NCBI RefSeq assembly: GCF_900112205.1
Contig: NZ_FOKW01000001.1
Coordinates: forward strand, 372,001 to 436,000
Reading direction: 5' to 3'
From: Natronobacterium haloterrestre
GTDB lineage: Archaea; Halobacteriota; Halobacteria; Halobacteriales; Natrialbaceae
Length of the DNA stretch: 64,000 bases
Shown here: positions 8,042-17,208 of the stretch, piece after piece
Layout of the letters: each line of letters starts with the position of its first letter
Numbering within the stretch: position 1 is the stretch's first letter
Made by a program: the position numbers and the translations under genes
The notes under the pieces: model-generated
The model's database searches: none
Told to the model about the DNA's origin: nothing
What the model saw: only the letters and a program-made list of their open reading frames with translations

Positions 8042-8758
8042 ATGGACAAGGAGACGCTCCGCGAGCGCGTCTGGGACGACCTCGAGGATAGCGGCATCGC
8101 CCGGTTCCCGTTCCCGCCACACGGTCGGATTCCGAACTTCGCCGGGGCCGAAGAAGCGGCACAGCGGTTGGCCGACCAGCCCGACTGGGAAGCAGCGTCG
8201 ACGATCAAGGCAAACCCCGACGCCCCCCAGCTTCCGGTCCGACGGGCGGCTCTGCGGGACGGCAAAACCGTCTACATGGCGGTGCCGCGGCTGGCCGACG
8301 AGCAGTGTTTCCTGGAACTCGATCCCGACGAACTCGAGGACTACGACGCGGCGACGACCGTCTCGGGGTCGTCGGAACACGGCACACAGGTCGGGCCGGA
8401 AGCCGTCGAACCGATAGACCTGATCGTCTCCGGGAGCGTCGCCGTTACCGAGGCCGGCGGCCGGATCGGCAAGGGCGAGGGGTACAGCGACCTCGAGTAC
8501 GCGATCCTGCGGGAACTGGACCTGGTCGACGACGACACGACGGTCGCGACGACGGTTCACGAACGGCAGCTATTCGAGGACGCCGACGTCGACGTCGAGT
8601 TCGACGAACACGACGTACCGATGGATCTGGTGGTCACGCCGGAGCGTATCTGCCGTCCGGACGCCGGATCGACCCCCGTCGGGATCGACTGGAGTGTTCT
8701 CGGGGACGAACGGCTCGAGGAGATCCCCGTTCTGGAGCGGCTAGCGGAGGCCGAGTGA
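8042..8758 (+). CDS. 5-formyltetrahydrofolate cyclo-ligase family protein
   Basis: A 238-residue protein of the MTHFS family, which converts 5-formyl-THF to methenyl-THF with ATP. Visible are the N-terminal helical segment 'MDKETLRERVWDDLEDSGIA', the folate/ATP region 'TIKANPDAPQLPVRRAALRDGK' and the signature 'GRIGKGEGYSDLEYAILREL' (~150-168), which resembles the GxGxGYYD motif. The 'FPFPPHGRIPNF' beginning is typical of the archaeal/MTHFSD-like branch. The 51 bp gap after moaB suggests co-transcription. Substrate is inferred, since haloarchaea vary in their pterin cofactors. Confidence 0.85.
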   Translation: MDKETLRERVWDDLEDSGIARFPFPPHGRIPNFAGAEEAAQRLADQPDWEAASTIKANPDAPQLPVRRAALRDGKTVYMAVPRLADEQCFLELDPDELEDYDAATTVSGSSEHGTQVGPEAVEPIDLIVSGSVAVTEAGGRIGKGEGYSDLEYAILRELDLVDDDTTVATTVHERQLFEDADVDVEFDEHDVPMDLVVTPERICRPDAGSTPVGIDWSVLGDERLEEIPVLERLAEAE

Positions 8759-9265
8759 GACTCGTTCCAACGACGGCGGAACTCGGCTCTCGAGTGGACG
8801 TCGCTGGGAGAAGTGGGTCCGTTCCGAGGCGCAAATTGCGCCTCGGATGCCAGACCGCAAAGTGACGCAGGCCGGTGCAGTAGCCCGCGCCGAGACGGTG
8901 TGGCAATGGTGGGGGGAAGGGTGCTGTGGTGGGATTGCTGGAAGCCACGGGAACAGGCGTGGGTGCCTCGGTGGAGTTACCCGTCGACCTCCACTCGCTC
9001 CTAACGCCGGGGACTACTTTAACGGAGGCGACGGTATAAGACCCTTACACCGATTCTATCGGATTTAACTCGGATTTAATTCGGGATTTTCCGGCTCGAG
9101 AGGGGCGCTATCCGGAAAATGGATAACCTAAATAGTTTTAACTGTAAAACCGCGTTCGCCGGATTTCGGGTTCGATTCTCCGGGGTCATACGGTTTACCG
9201 TGCGTCAGTTCCGGCCCACCCGCCCGGATCGCAGGTGCGCCGGTACATCGGGACAGGGATCCGTC
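8759..9265. other. Non-coding stretch with several inverted repeats
   Basis: About 500 bp between two convergent genes. It contains a perfect 11+1+11 palindrome (8824-8846), direct repeats of CGGATTTA around 9058-9080, a 9 bp stem ATTTTCCGG/CCGGAAAAT (9086-9094 and 9112-9120) and a short CCGGA/TCCGG stem near 9158-9182. Two promoter-like AT patches (GGTATAAG near 9033 and AGTTTTAACTG near 9134) face into this space although no gene needs them. Short open frames here are rich in Trp, Cys and Arg and look non-coding. A non-coding RNA or a decayed mobile fragment is possible. Confidence 0.5.
8824..8846. repeat. Perfect 23 bp palindrome (11+1+11)
   Basis: CCGAGGCGCAA, one A, then TTGCGCCTCGG. 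It lies 66 bp downstream of the cyclo-ligase stop. It may be a transcript end hairpin or a protein-binding site; there is no following T-run on either strand. Confidence 0.75.
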
Positions 9266-9604
9266 TCAGGCGAGTAGTTCTTCGGCGAGTACGGCGGGGT
9301 CGATCAACGCTGGATCGACCGCCAGATCGAGTTGGGCGGTGACGAACTCCGGAACCGTCCGGTCGGCGTAGACGACCGTCCGGAGGTCGTCGTTGAGATC
9401 GCAGACGATCGGGATCGTCGTCGCCTGATCGACGTCGGTCAGGACGTAGAGGTCGGCGTCGACGATGCCCGCCTCCTCGAGTTGGGGTCGGGAGACGACC
9501 CCCTCGAGTCGTCGGACTTCGACGCCTTCGTCCTCGAGGGCGGGGCCGATCTCGGCCTCGTCGGGGCCGGCGACGACCGCGCGCGTTCCGTTTGCGTCCG
9601 TCAT
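9266..9604 (-). CDS. DUF7126-like Rossmann-type small protein of the pyrG-guaA operon
   Basis: A 112-residue acidic alpha/beta protein ('[21 protein letters not shown]', '[21 protein letters not shown]', '[12 protein letters not shown]') resembling half a TrkA-N/NAD-binding fold without an obvious glycine-rich GxGxxG loop. It is the third gene of pyrG-guaA-this gene. Its ATG overlaps the GMP synthase stop (ATGA), showing translational coupling. The haloarchaeal family is usually found in this position, so a role in nucleotide metabolism or its sensing is inferred. No catalytic residues are evident. Confidence 0.75.
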   Translation of the reverse strand: MTDANGTRAVVAGPDEAEIGPALEDEGVEVRRLEGVVSRPQLEEAGIVDADLYVLTDVDQATTIPIVCDLNDDLRTVVYADRTVPEFVTAQLDLAVDPALIDPAVLAEELLA

Positions 9605-10518
9605 TCGTACTCGATGGTCGCCGGCGGCTTGTGGGTCACGTCGTAGACGACCCGTGCCACGTTCTCGTTCTGTCCGGTGATGCGCGACTGGATGCGCTGG
9701 AGCGTATCCCAGTCGATCTCCTGGGCGCGGGCGGTCATCCCGTCCCGGGACTCCACCGAGCGCACCGAGACGACCCAGCCGTGGACGCGATTGTCACCCT
9801 TGACGCCCGTCGCCTTGCCGATCACGGCAGCGAGGGCCTGCCACGGTTCGTACTCCTCGAGTTCCTCCTCGACCACGTGACAGGCGTGGCGGGCGACCTC
9901 GAGTTTCTCTTCGGTGACCTCGCCGATCACCCGGACCGCGAGGCCGGGACCGGGGAACGGCATCCGCTCGGCGACGATTTCGTCCAGGCCGAGGTGGCGT
10001 GCGACCTCGCGGACCTCGTCCTTGTAGAGGTCGCGAACGGGTTCGACGATTCCCTCGAAGTCGACGACCTCGGGGAGGCCGCCGACGTTGTGGTGGGACT
10101 TGATTCCGCCCTCGCTCTCGATGCGATCGGGGTAGATCGTCCCCTGGACGAGGTAGTCGGCGTCCGCGTCCGTCGCTTCGCGCTCGAACTCGCGGATGAA
10201 CTGCTCGCCGATGACCTCCCGTTTCTCCTCGGGGTCGGTGACGCCCGAGAGCGCCTCGAGGAACCGGTCTTTGGCGTCGACGATCCGCAGCGACTCCATG
10301 TAGTCGAACGTCTCGCGGATCTGGTCGGTCTCGCCTTTCCGCATCAGCCCGGTGTCGACGTAGACTGGCGTCAGTCGGTCGCCGATGGCCTCGTAGGCCA
10401 GGGCAGCGGCGACCGAGGAGTCGACGCCGCCCGAGAGGGCGATGACGGCGTTTGCGTCGCCGATTTCCGATTCGATCTCGTCGATTGCGTCGGGGACGAA
10501 CGTCTCTGTGTCTACCAT
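9601..10518 (-). CDS. guaAB: GMP synthase, ATP pyrophosphatase subunit (subunit B)
   Basis: Aminates XMP to GMP using ATP, with ammonia supplied by a separate glutaminase subunit as in other archaea. The 305 residues contain the PP-loop '[17 protein letters not shown]' (~25-41), the XMP-binding '[10 protein letters not shown]' and '[11 protein letters not shown]' (~150-170) and the C-terminal dimerisation domain ending '[16 protein letters not shown]'. There is no amidotransferase domain, as expected for split archaeal GuaA; the partner is not in this window. Its ATG overlaps the pyrG stop (TGATG), so translation is coupled. Confidence 0.95.
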   Translation of the reverse strand: MVDTETFVPDAIDEIESEIGDANAVIALSGGVDSSVAAALAYEAIGDRLTPVYVDTGLMRKGETDQIRETFDYMESLRIVDAKDRFLEALSGVTDPEEKREVIGEQFIREFEREATDADADYLVQGTIYPDRIESEGGIKSHHNVGGLPEVVDFEGIVEPVRDLYKDEVREVARHLGLDEIVAERMPFPGPGLAVRVIGEVTEEKLEVARHACHVVEEELEEYEPWQALAAVIGKATGVKGDNRVHGWVVSVRSVESRDGMTARAQEIDWDTLQRIQSRITGQNENVARVVYDVTHKPPATIEYE

Positions 10519-12209
10519 CAGTGGGTTACCTCCGTTTCGGTGTCAGCATCCGTGTCGCTGTCGGTCTCGGCCGAGGCTGCTTCGTCCTCGGACTGCTCGA
10601 GTGCGGCCTCGACGAGGCCGAGGAACGGCGGACTCGGCTGTCCCGGCCGTGACGTGTACTCGGGGTGGAACTGCGTCCCGAGGAAGTACGGGTGGGTCTC
10701 GAGTTCGAGGATCTCCATGCGGTTGCCGGCGGTGCCGGAGAAGACCAGCGGTTCGTCCTCGAACCGATCGAAGTACTCGGGGTTGACCTCGTAGCGGTGG
10801 CGGTGGCGCTCGCTACAGGAAGTGTCGCCGTAGAGGTCGTACGCCAGCGTCTCCGGCTCGATGACGGTCGTGTGCTCGCCGAGCCGCATCGTACCGCCCA
10901 TGTCCTCGACCTCGTACTGTTCGGGCAGGATGTCGATGACCGGGTGGGGCGTATCCTCGTCCATCTCCGCCGAGTGGGCGCCCTCGAGGCCGAGCACGTT
11001 CCGAGCGTACTCGACGACGGCCATCTGGAAGCCGAGACAGAGTCCGAGGAACGGGACGTCGTTCTCGCGGGCGTACTGGACCGCGCGGATCTTCCCTTCG
11101 GAGCCGCGCATTCCGAAGCCGCCGGGGACGATGATCCCGTCGACCGCCTCGAGTTGATCGTCGTACTCGTCGGCCATCTCGTCGGCCGGGACCCAGTGGA
11201 CGTCGACGTCGACGCCGACCTCGAAGCCGGCGTGTTTCAGCGACTCGTGGATCGACATGTACGCGTCCTCGAGGTCGTACTTGCCGACCAGCGCGACGTC
11301 GACGGTACCGGACTTCTCGGAGGTGACGATCTCGCGCCACTCGTTCGATCGCTCGCCCGCCGGGAGCGCCTCGTCGTCGAGCCCGAAGTGCTCGAGGACG
11401 TACTGGTCGAGTCCTTCTTCCTCGACCATCAGCGGGACGTGGTAGACGTCCTCGACGTCGGGGTTCGAGAACACCGCTTCCGTGGGGATGTCACAGAACA
11501 GGGCGATCTTCTCTTTGGTCTCGGGATCGAGTCGGTCCTCACAGCGGCCGACGATTACGTCGGGCTGGAGGCCGATCGACCGGACCTCCTTGACCGAGTG
11601 CTGGGTTGGCTTGGTCTTTTGCTCGCCGTTCTTCGAGTAGGGGACGAGCGTGACGTGGGCGAAGAGGACGTTCTCCTCGGGTTCCTCGTGGGCGAACTGG
11701 CGCAGCGCCTCGAGGTAGGGCATCCCCTCGATGTCGCCGACCGTCCCGCCGACCTCGACGATACAGACGTCGGTCCCCTCGGCGGCCTCCCGGATCCGCC
11801 GTTTGATGTCGTCCGTGATGTGGGGGATGATCTGGACCGTCTTCCCGAGGTAGTCGCCGGCCCGTTCCTTCTCGATGACGTGCTGGTAGGTCTTCCCCGT
11901 CGTGATGTTGTGGTCGGAGGTCATGTCGACGTCGAGGAACCGCTCGTAGTTCCCCAGGTCGAGGTCGACCTCGCCGCCGTCCTCCAGGACGTACACCTCC
12001 CCGTGCTGGTAGGGATTCATCGTCCCGGCGTCGACGTTCAGGTACGGATCGATCTTCACTGCGGTGACGTCGAACCCGGCGTTTTTCAGGAGACGGCCGG
12101 TGCTCGCGGCCGTGATCCCTTTGCCGAGCCCCGACATGACGCCGCCGGTGACGAAGATGAACTTGTTCCCCAGCGAGGGGTCGTAATGAGTGTCCGATTC
12201 CGTCGGCAT
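10518..12209 (-). CDS. pyrG: CTP synthase
   Basis: Makes CTP from UTP, ATP and glutamine. The 563 residues show the synthetase domain with '[20 protein letters not shown]' (~15-35) and the UTP/CTP-binding '[14 protein letters not shown]' (~150). The class I amidotransferase domain carries '[16 protein letters not shown]' (~390, nucleophile Cys) and late '[12 protein letters not shown]'. The ~35-residue Asp/Glu/Ser/Thr tail after the domain ('[19 protein letters not shown]') is a haloarchaeal extension. It is the first gene of the three-gene nucleotide operon. No intein is present. Confidence 0.97.
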   Translation of the reverse strand: MPTESDTHYDPSLGNKFIFVTGGVMSGLGKGITAASTGRLLKNAGFDVTAVKIDPYLNVDAGTMNPYQHGEVYVLEDGGEVDLDLGNYERFLDVDMTSDHNITTGKTYQHVIEKERAGDYLGKTVQIIPHITDDIKRRIREAAEGTDVCIVEVGGTVGDIEGMPYLEALRQFAHEEPEENVLFAHVTLVPYSKNGEQKTKPTQHSVKEVRSIGLQPDVIVGRCEDRLDPETKEKIALFCDIPTEAVFSNPDVEDVYHVPLMVEEEGLDQYVLEHFGLDDEALPAGERSNEWREIVTSEKSGTVDVALVGKYDLEDAYMSIHESLKHAGFEVGVDVDVHWVPADEMADEYDDQLEAVDGIIVPGGFGMRGSEGKIRAVQYARENDVPFLGLCLGFQMAVVEYARNVLGLEGAHSAEMDEDTPHPVIDILPEQYEVEDMGGTMRLGEHTTVIEPETLAYDLYGDTSCSERHRHRYEVNPEYFDRFEDEPLVFSGTAGNRMEILELETHPYFLGTQFHPEYTSRPGQPSPPFLGLVEAALEQSEDEAASAETDSDTDADTETEVTH

Positions 12210-12319
12210 ACCGAGTGTGCGAGTGAGCAGTTGAAAACGATTTCGGGACCGTCGCGTCTCCGGTAGCGGCTGTCATTCCGGTTCGTGACACGTCCACACA
12301 CCGAGTCGATCACTGCTGC

Positions 12320-12745
12320 TTACGGTTCGTCGTCCATCGTCATCTTCCCCTGCGGGTCGTCCTCCTTCGAGACTTTCCCTTCGGCCTCCGGTTCTGACGG
12401 GTTCCGATCCTGGGCCTCGACGAGTTCGACGTTCGCGAGGAACTCGATACCGCCGCCCAGCCGGAGCTGGAGGGTTCGGCCGGGCAGGTCCGGATCGTCC
12501 TCCTCGGTCGGCTCCTGGGGCACCGAGAGCGCGGTGACGCCGTCGATCGTCACCTCGCGTCGCTGGATGGGGTCGCCGTCGTGGTCGACCGTTTCCCACG
12601 TCTCGAGGTCGAAGTCGTCGATGTTCTTGCCGAAGTACTCCTCGGGTTCCTTGTCGACCGAATCTTCGGTCTGGGATTCGCCCGTCGTCCGGTTGTCGTC
12701 GAACTGGACTTCCTCGTGTTTGTACTGCTGGAGATGGACGAGCAT
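12320..12745 (-). CDS. Conserved haloarchaeal acidic protein, function unknown
   Basis: A 141-residue soluble acidic protein without cysteine or membrane segments. The central region ('QRREVTIDGVTALSVPQEP', 'RTLQLRLGGGIEFLANVELVEAQD') reads as a small beta-rich domain flanked by disordered acidic ends. I do not recognise the family. It lies upstream of pyrG on the same strand with 110 bp between, so it probably has its own transcript. The ATG at 12743-12745 lies ~25 bp from a patch 'AAATACTTACC' (minus strand), a weak TATA candidate. Confidence 0.68.
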   Translation of the reverse strand: MLVHLQQYKHEEVQFDDNRTTGESQTEDSVDKEPEEYFGKNIDDFDLETWETVDHDGDPIQRREVTIDGVTALSVPQEPTEEDDPDLPGRTLQLRLGGGIEFLANVELVEAQDRNPSEPEAEGKVSKEDDPQGKMTMDDEP

Positions 12746-12867
12746 ACACGACCCACCAGCGATCCGATGGTAAGTATTTCAACGGCAGGCGCAAGCACCC
12801 AGTCCGGAGAAGCGTCGCGCGTTGGGTGTCACACGCTTTTTTGCGCCAGGGAACCGTACCCTTCGGT

Positions 12868-13788
12868 ATGTCCCTCGAGCACGGCCGCCCCCTCGCGGAC
12901 CCCGAGCCGCCGGACATCGGGTTCCAGGCCGGGTTCGGCTTCTACCTCGGCCTCGTCGCGGGCGGGTTCGCCGCCGTCGTCGGCGCGTTCGCGGACGTCG
13001 CGGCGGTCACGCTCCTCGGTGTGCTCCCGACGACGGTGACCGCCGTCACGATCGTCGGTCACGTCCTCGGGAAGCGGGCCGTCGGCCTTCCCGAGCGGAT
13101 CGGGCGGTCCCGGCGGACCCGGGCCGTCCCCTACCTGCCGGCGATCGCCTTCGGGGTCGTCGCGTTCGTACCCGGCGTGACGGCCCTCACGGTGCGGACC
13201 CGTCACCTCGTCGTGACGGCGATCTTCGCCCTCGTCGTGGGGGTCGCCGGCTTCGGCCTGGAACGCCTCTGTCGGAACCGGTACGTCGAGGCAGTGACCG
13301 CGGACGACCCGGTCGTCTCCTGGAACTACGAACCGGCGGGCTTTCTCCAGGGCGGGGCCTGGGCCCTGCTCGTCGCCCTCGCGTTCGTTGCGGGCGTTAC
13401 GTCCCTCGTCGCCGGAAACGCGTTCGGGCTGTTCTGGATCGCGTACGCCGTCCTCGTGATCGCCTGGGATCGGTTCGACTTCGGAGGTAACGGAGCGAAA
13501 CGCGGCGGGAAACGGTTCTCGCTGGACACCGGCGACACGGATCGGACCGTGGGCGAACTCCGTGCCCACCGGCGCGGGATCCGACTCGATCGAGGGCGGG
13601 CGAGCAAACTCGTCCCCTGGGAGCGGATCAGCGGGGTCGAACTCACCGACGACGAACTGGTTCTCGAGCGCAGTCGCCGGTTCGACCTTCGCTGCGATCG
13701 GGACGCGATCGACGATCCCGAAGCCGTTCTCGAGGGCATCGAGCGCGCCCGCCGAAGGGAGACCGAGACGGTCGACGGATCGAAGTAG
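12868..13788 (+). CDS. Polytopic membrane protein with C-terminal PH-like domain
   Basis: 306 residues from the ATG at 12868 (MSLEHGRPLADPEPPD); an upstream in-frame start at 12826 is less likely. Six hydrophobic segments appear at about 17-38, 42-62, 85-103, 110-127, 160-180 and 185-200. The soluble C-terminal part (~215-300) reads as a small bacterial-PH-like beta domain ('RRGIRLDRGRASKLVPWERI', 'SGVELTDDELVLERSRRFDL'). The function is unknown. The last line suggests membrane anchoring plus a lipid- or protein-binding module, which is inference. Confidence 0.68.
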   Translation: MSLEHGRPLADPEPPDIGFQAGFGFYLGLVAGGFAAVVGAFADVAAVTLLGVLPTTVTAVTIVGHVLGKRAVGLPERIGRSRRTRAVPYLPAIAFGVVAFVPGVTALTVRTRHLVVTAIFALVVGVAGFGLERLCRNRYVEAVTADDPVVSWNYEPAGFLQGGAWALLVALAFVAGVTSLVAGNAFGLFWIAYAVLVIAWDRFDFGGNGAKRGGKRFSLDTGDTDRTVGELRAHRRGIRLDRGRASKLVPWERISGVELTDDELVLERSRRFDLRCDRDAIDDPEAVLEGIERARRRETETVDGSK

Positions 13789-13940
13789 TTGTCGCCGACG
13801 GGACAGCCATGCCGGATCTCTCCGTCACCGTCCCCGATCGCGAACTCCGGTCGTTCCGCGCTGGGTGTGTCAGTACTTCCACTTTCACCGCGGCCATGGT
13901 CGGGATTATTGGTCGCTCCGACCCCAACGTGGGATAGATC

Positions 13941-14429
13941 GTGCAAGAAGTGCAACTCCGCCGGGCGACCGTCGCCGATTCGGAGCGACTCGCGGAAGTG
14001 TATCGAAGCGCCTACCGGGAGAACCGTCGACTCGGGTTTCCCGCGAAAGCCGGATCAGTTACGTCAGATACGGTCTCGAACTGGATTCGAAACGACCGAC
14101 TCTACGTCGCCAGCGTCCGGACCGAAATCGTCGGCGGCGTCCGACTCGAGGAGACGGACCCGGATCGAGTGAAACTGAGCCGTCTCGGCGTTCACGCGGA
14201 CTGGAAGGGGAGAGGCGTCGGAAGCAGGCTACTGGATCACGTGGAGACGCTGGCTCGAGATCAGGGGTTCGCCACTGTCTGGCTTACTACACCCGGAGAG
14301 CATCCGTATCTCCCCGAATTGTATCGACGGCGTGGGTACGAAAAGACCGGAGAGTATCCGCTGGACTACCGCGATTACGACGAAATCGTCATGGAAAAGC
14401 ACGTCGGGAGCGAGGAGCGTCGAACGTAG
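13941..14429 (+). CDS. GNAT-family N-acetyltransferase
   Basis: A 162-residue acyltransferase using acetyl-CoA. Motif A is 'LSRLGVHADWKGRGVGSRLL' (~78-97) with the pyrophosphate-binding RGVGS, followed by 'LPELYRRRGYEKTG' typical of the motif B end. The start is a GTG at 13941 (M-QEVQLRRATVADSERL). Base composition is lower in GC than its neighbours, as in the small membrane gene that follows, so this 13.8-14.7 kb stretch may be a recent insertion between conserved genes. The substrate is unknown. Confidence 0.87.
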   Translation: MQEVQLRRATVADSERLAEVYRSAYRENRRLGFPAKAGSVTSDTVSNWIRNDRLYVASVRTEIVGGVRLEETDPDRVKLSRLGVHADWKGRGVGSRLLDHVETLARDQGFATVWLTTPGEHPYLPELYRRRGYEKTGEYPLDYRDYDEIVMEKHVGSEERRT

Positions 14430-14524
14430 CTACCGGGTAGCCGACTGCGCTCTCGCTCGCTATCGCTATGTGCCCCGGAAGCGAACGTAGAGTACGAACA
14501 AAGTGTGCACATCGACTCACTTGC

Positions 14525-14704
14525 TCAGACGGATTCTCGGTTATCGAAATAGTTGTTTACGACCATCGGTGCGACGACGCCAACGAAAATCAGCACTCCC
14601 ATCAGAATTTCCGAAGATAAACCGGCCAGCCAAAATCCTCCGTAAGTGAGAACCATCGCGACCACGACACATGCACCTACAACTTTGTTTTCGCGGGAAA
14701 CCAT
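14525..14704 (-). CDS. 59-residue membrane protein, two helices
   Basis: A short gene from ATG 14702-14704 to TGA 14525-14527. It begins MVSRENKVVGACVVV, has helix one at about 8-28 and helix two at about 33-51 ('EILMGVLIFVGVVAPMVV') and ends NNYFDNRESV. The reading frame, a basic N-terminus, two clean membrane helices and a polar tail argue that it is real. GC is lower than in surrounding genes, like the GNAT gene on the other side. It lies 47 bp downstream of the aIF5B stop on the same strand. The function is unknown. Confidence 0.6.
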   Translation of the reverse strand: MVSRENKVVGACVVVAMVLTYGGFWLAGLSSEILMGVLIFVGVVAPMVVNNYFDNRESV

Positions 14705-14751
14705 ACCTTCCGTTCTCGTCCCGTATCACAGAAGAATGTCCAAATTTGATT

Positions 14752-16587
14752 TTATTTCCCCCAGAACGGATCACGGTTCCGCTGTTTCTCGAGGTACATG
14801 TTCAGCGCCTCGAGTTCGTCGCCGGGGATTTCGTCCGTCAGCTCCTGTTCCAGGATCTTGGCGTGCTTCTCGGGAATTTCGGTCCAGAGTCGGTCGCCTT
14901 CCTCGATGTCACGGCCGACCGTGGGGCCGTCGATCGCGACCGAAACGCGGTCGCCGTTGCGGGCCTCGTCGACGTCCTCTCCCTGTTCCTGAATCCCTTT
15001 GATCTGGCCGACCCGTTCGGGTTCGCCGCCGTCGAACGTCACGACGTTCGCGTTGTTGCGCAGGGTCCCGGCGTCGACCTCGACGCCGACGACCGCGGGA
15101 TCGTTCTGGCGGAACGTGTGATCCGGCAGGATCCGGAACCGGGCGGGTCGCGTGATGTTCTCGAGGATGGTGTCTTGCTGGGCCTGCTCGATCTCCTCGA
15201 CGTACTCGTCGTACTCCTCGACGAGCTGGTAGATGACCTCGTCGGTGAAGATATCCACGTCGTCCGTCTCGGCCCGCCGCTCGGCGTCGGGAAGGACGTC
15301 GACGTTGAACCCGAGGATCACCTGCTGTTTCGGATCGTCGGCGGTCGAGGCGACGGAGACGTCCCGCGGGGCGACGTCGCCGACCTCCGCGCGGACGATC
15401 GGCACCTCGGCGTCCTCCAGGGCGTCGGCCATCGCCTCGAGGCTGCCCAGGGTGTCGGCCTTGACGACGACGCCCTCCTCGGCGGTGTCGACGGCGATGT
15501 CCGCGAGTTCGGCCTCGACCTCGCGGACGACGTCCTCGAGGTCCCGGTCGCAGACGACTCGGACTGGCGCGCCGGCCATCGCGTCGCCGAGATCGGGCGC
15601 GGCGACCTTGATCCCGGCCGCGGCGCTGACCTCGTCGACTTTCTCGAACCGGCTCTCGGTGCGGATCTCCGCGAGCGGCCGGGGTTGTAGCAGGGCGCGG
15701 ACGTCGGTGACGATGGGATCGTTCTGTCCGCCGACGACGATCTGATCGTCGGCCTTGATCGTGCCGTCGTAGAGGACGATGTCGATCGTCTTGCCGAACC
15801 CTTTCTCCTCTTTGACCTCGAGGACGGTGCCGACGCCGGGGCCGGTGACGTCGATCTCCATCTCCTCTTTCATGTACCGCTGGGAGAGGCCCATCATGAC
15901 GGCGAGCAGGTCCGGTACGCCCTCGCCGGTCATCGCGGAGACGGGGACGACGCCGACGTTGCGCTGGAAGTTCTGGACGCGCCAGTAGAGGTCGGCGGAG
16001 AAGCCTTCGTCAGAGAGGTTCCCGATGATCTCGTAGAGCTGTTCGTCGAGTCGACCCTGGACGCGGTCGGTCTGGGACTCGTAGGTCGCGTTGATCGGCG
16101 AGTCCTCGGTCTCGTCCCACCCCGGCACCGTGTCGATCTTGTTGGCCGCGACGATGAACGGCGTCTCCGACCGCCGGAGGATATCGAGCGCCTCGAGCGT
16201 CTGGGGCTGGAAGCCGTCGTTGACGTCGACGACGAGGATAGCGATGTCTGCGAGCGCGCCCCCGCGGGACCGAAGCGTCGTGAAGGAGTGGTGGCCCGGC
16301 GTGTCGATAAAGAGGAGGCCGGGCAGGTCGAAGTCGTCCGGGTCGACCAGGTCGCCCGCGATCGAGGAGACGATGTCTAACGGCACCGCGGTCGCCCCGA
16401 TGTGCTGGGTGATCGCCCCGGCCTCGCCCTCGATGACTGCGGAACCGCGGATCTTGTCTAGCAGGCTGGTCTTCCCGTGATCGACGTGACCGAGGACGGC
16501 GACGATCGGCGTTCTGAGAGATGTAGGGTCTCGCGAGTCCGAGTCCGAATTCGTATCCGTCTCCGCATCTGTATCCGTGTCCGACAT
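14752..16587 (-). CDS. infB: Translation initiation factor aIF5B (IF-2 homologue)
   Basis: A ribosome-dependent GTPase that joins ribosomal subunits at initiation. The 611 residues equal the archaeal norm. The GTPase motifs are G1 'AVLGHVDHGKTSLLDKI' (~30), G3 'FIDTPGHHSF' (~92), G4 'VAANKIDTVPG' (~145) and G5 'VVPVSAMTGEGVPDLL' (~215). They are followed by domain II, domain III and domain IV with the C-terminal helix 'EIPGDELEALNMYLEKQ'. The Ser/Asp/Thr N-terminus (~20 residues) is short, and no intein interrupts the P-loop. The gene is preceded by a 365 bp non-coding gap. Confidence 0.97.
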   Translation of the reverse strand: MSDTDTDAETDTNSDSDSRDPTSLRTPIVAVLGHVDHGKTSLLDKIRGSAVIEGEAGAITQHIGATAVPLDIVSSIAGDLVDPDDFDLPGLLFIDTPGHHSFTTLRSRGGALADIAILVVDVNDGFQPQTLEALDILRRSETPFIVAANKIDTVPGWDETEDSPINATYESQTDRVQGRLDEQLYEIIGNLSDEGFSADLYWRVQNFQRNVGVVPVSAMTGEGVPDLLAVMMGLSQRYMKEEMEIDVTGPGVGTVLEVKEEKGFGKTIDIVLYDGTIKADDQIVVGGQNDPIVTDVRALLQPRPLAEIRTESRFEKVDEVSAAAGIKVAAPDLGDAMAGAPVRVVCDRDLEDVVREVEAELADIAVDTAEEGVVVKADTLGSLEAMADALEDAEVPIVRAEVGDVAPRDVSVASTADDPKQQVILGFNVDVLPDAERRAETDDVDIFTDEVIYQLVEEYDEYVEEIEQAQQDTILENITRPARFRILPDHTFRQNDPAVVGVEVDAGTLRNNANVVTFDGGEPERVGQIKGIQEQGEDVDEARNGDRVSVAIDGPTVGRDIEEGDRLWTEIPEKHAKILEQELTDEIPGDELEALNMYLEKQRNRDPFWGK

Positions 16588-16952
16588 GATGAACCACCCG
16601 AGAAGGTCTTGCCTAGAGCGTCCGCAGGGCGGTAGTTAAACCCATCGTCACGCCGCGCCGTTGTGCCGGGACTCGAGCAGCGAGAATCACGTGGCGTCGG
16701 GCGCTGATCGGGGCGAACGTCGCGACGCGGGATAGCCGTAGGTTCGCCCCGTTCCGAGGGCCGTGGCTCGAGGGATCGTAACGGTTCGCAAGCGTGGGTT
16801 TCCGGATCGGCCACGTCCGACGGCGGACTGGACCGCGCCTTCACGGCCGTGTACGGCCCGAAAACGGACGATGAGTGTCTCGATCGCCGGACGGAACCGG
16901 GACGACCGCGGACCCCATGGATTTTAATACCGATTAGTAAATACGGGTATGC
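16588..16952. other. Intergenic region without genes
   Basis: The gap lies between the divergent aIF5B and PRC-barrel genes. The only clear signal is the AT patch GGATTTTAATACCG at 16919-16932, about 25 bp before the PRC-barrel ATG, which fits a TATA box for a leaderless transcript. I see no ORF with haloarchaeal codon use, RNA gene or repeat in the rest. Confidence 0.55.
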
Positions 16953-17198
16953 ATGAGCGATATACTCGCCGAAAATCTCTCGGGGAAGGCCGTCATGGGA
17001 TCCGACGGCACCGAACTGGGATTGCTCTACAACATCACGATGGACCTCAAGTCCGGGAAACTTCACGACCTGGTTATCGATCCTGACGAAGAACTTCCGA
17101 CCCGCTCCGTCGATTTCGACGTCGACGAAGACGGCCGGTTTCTCGTCCCCGTCAACCGCGTTCAGGCGGTAAAAGACTACATCGTCGTCAAGCGCTAA
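16953..17198 (+). CDS. PRC-barrel domain protein
   Basis: An 81-residue single PRC-barrel domain ('LSGKAVMGSDGTELGLLYNI', 'GKLHDLVIDPDEE', 'FLVPVNRVQAVKDYIVVKR'). This small beta-barrel is found in RimM and in photosynthetic reaction centre H subunits; archaeal single-domain versions are linked to RNA or ribosome processes. It sits 10 bp before nob1 and opposite aIF5B, so a role in ribosome maturation is a reasonable inference. A TATA-like patch lies ~25 bp upstream. Confidence 0.88.
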   Translation: MSDILAENLSGKAVMGSDGTELGLLYNITMDLKSGKLHDLVIDPDEELPTRSVDFDVDEDGRFLVPVNRVQAVKDYIVVKR

Positions 17199-17208
17199 CG
17201 GAAACGGT

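Noticed and set aside
9150-9190. tRNA-like T-loop GGGTTCGATTCTC
   Set aside because: The T-stem has mismatches and no acceptor, D or anticodon arm can be built upstream, so it is not called as a tRNA.
10665-12266. A 533-codon plus-strand frame opposite pyrG
   Set aside because: CTP synthase motifs are complete on the minus strand; the plus frame has only low-complexity Asp/Val/Leu runs.
14752-16587. Intein in infB, as occurs in some archaea
   Set aside because: GHVDHGKT is uninterrupted, total length is normal and no HINT motifs are present. The pyrG P-loop is likewise intact.
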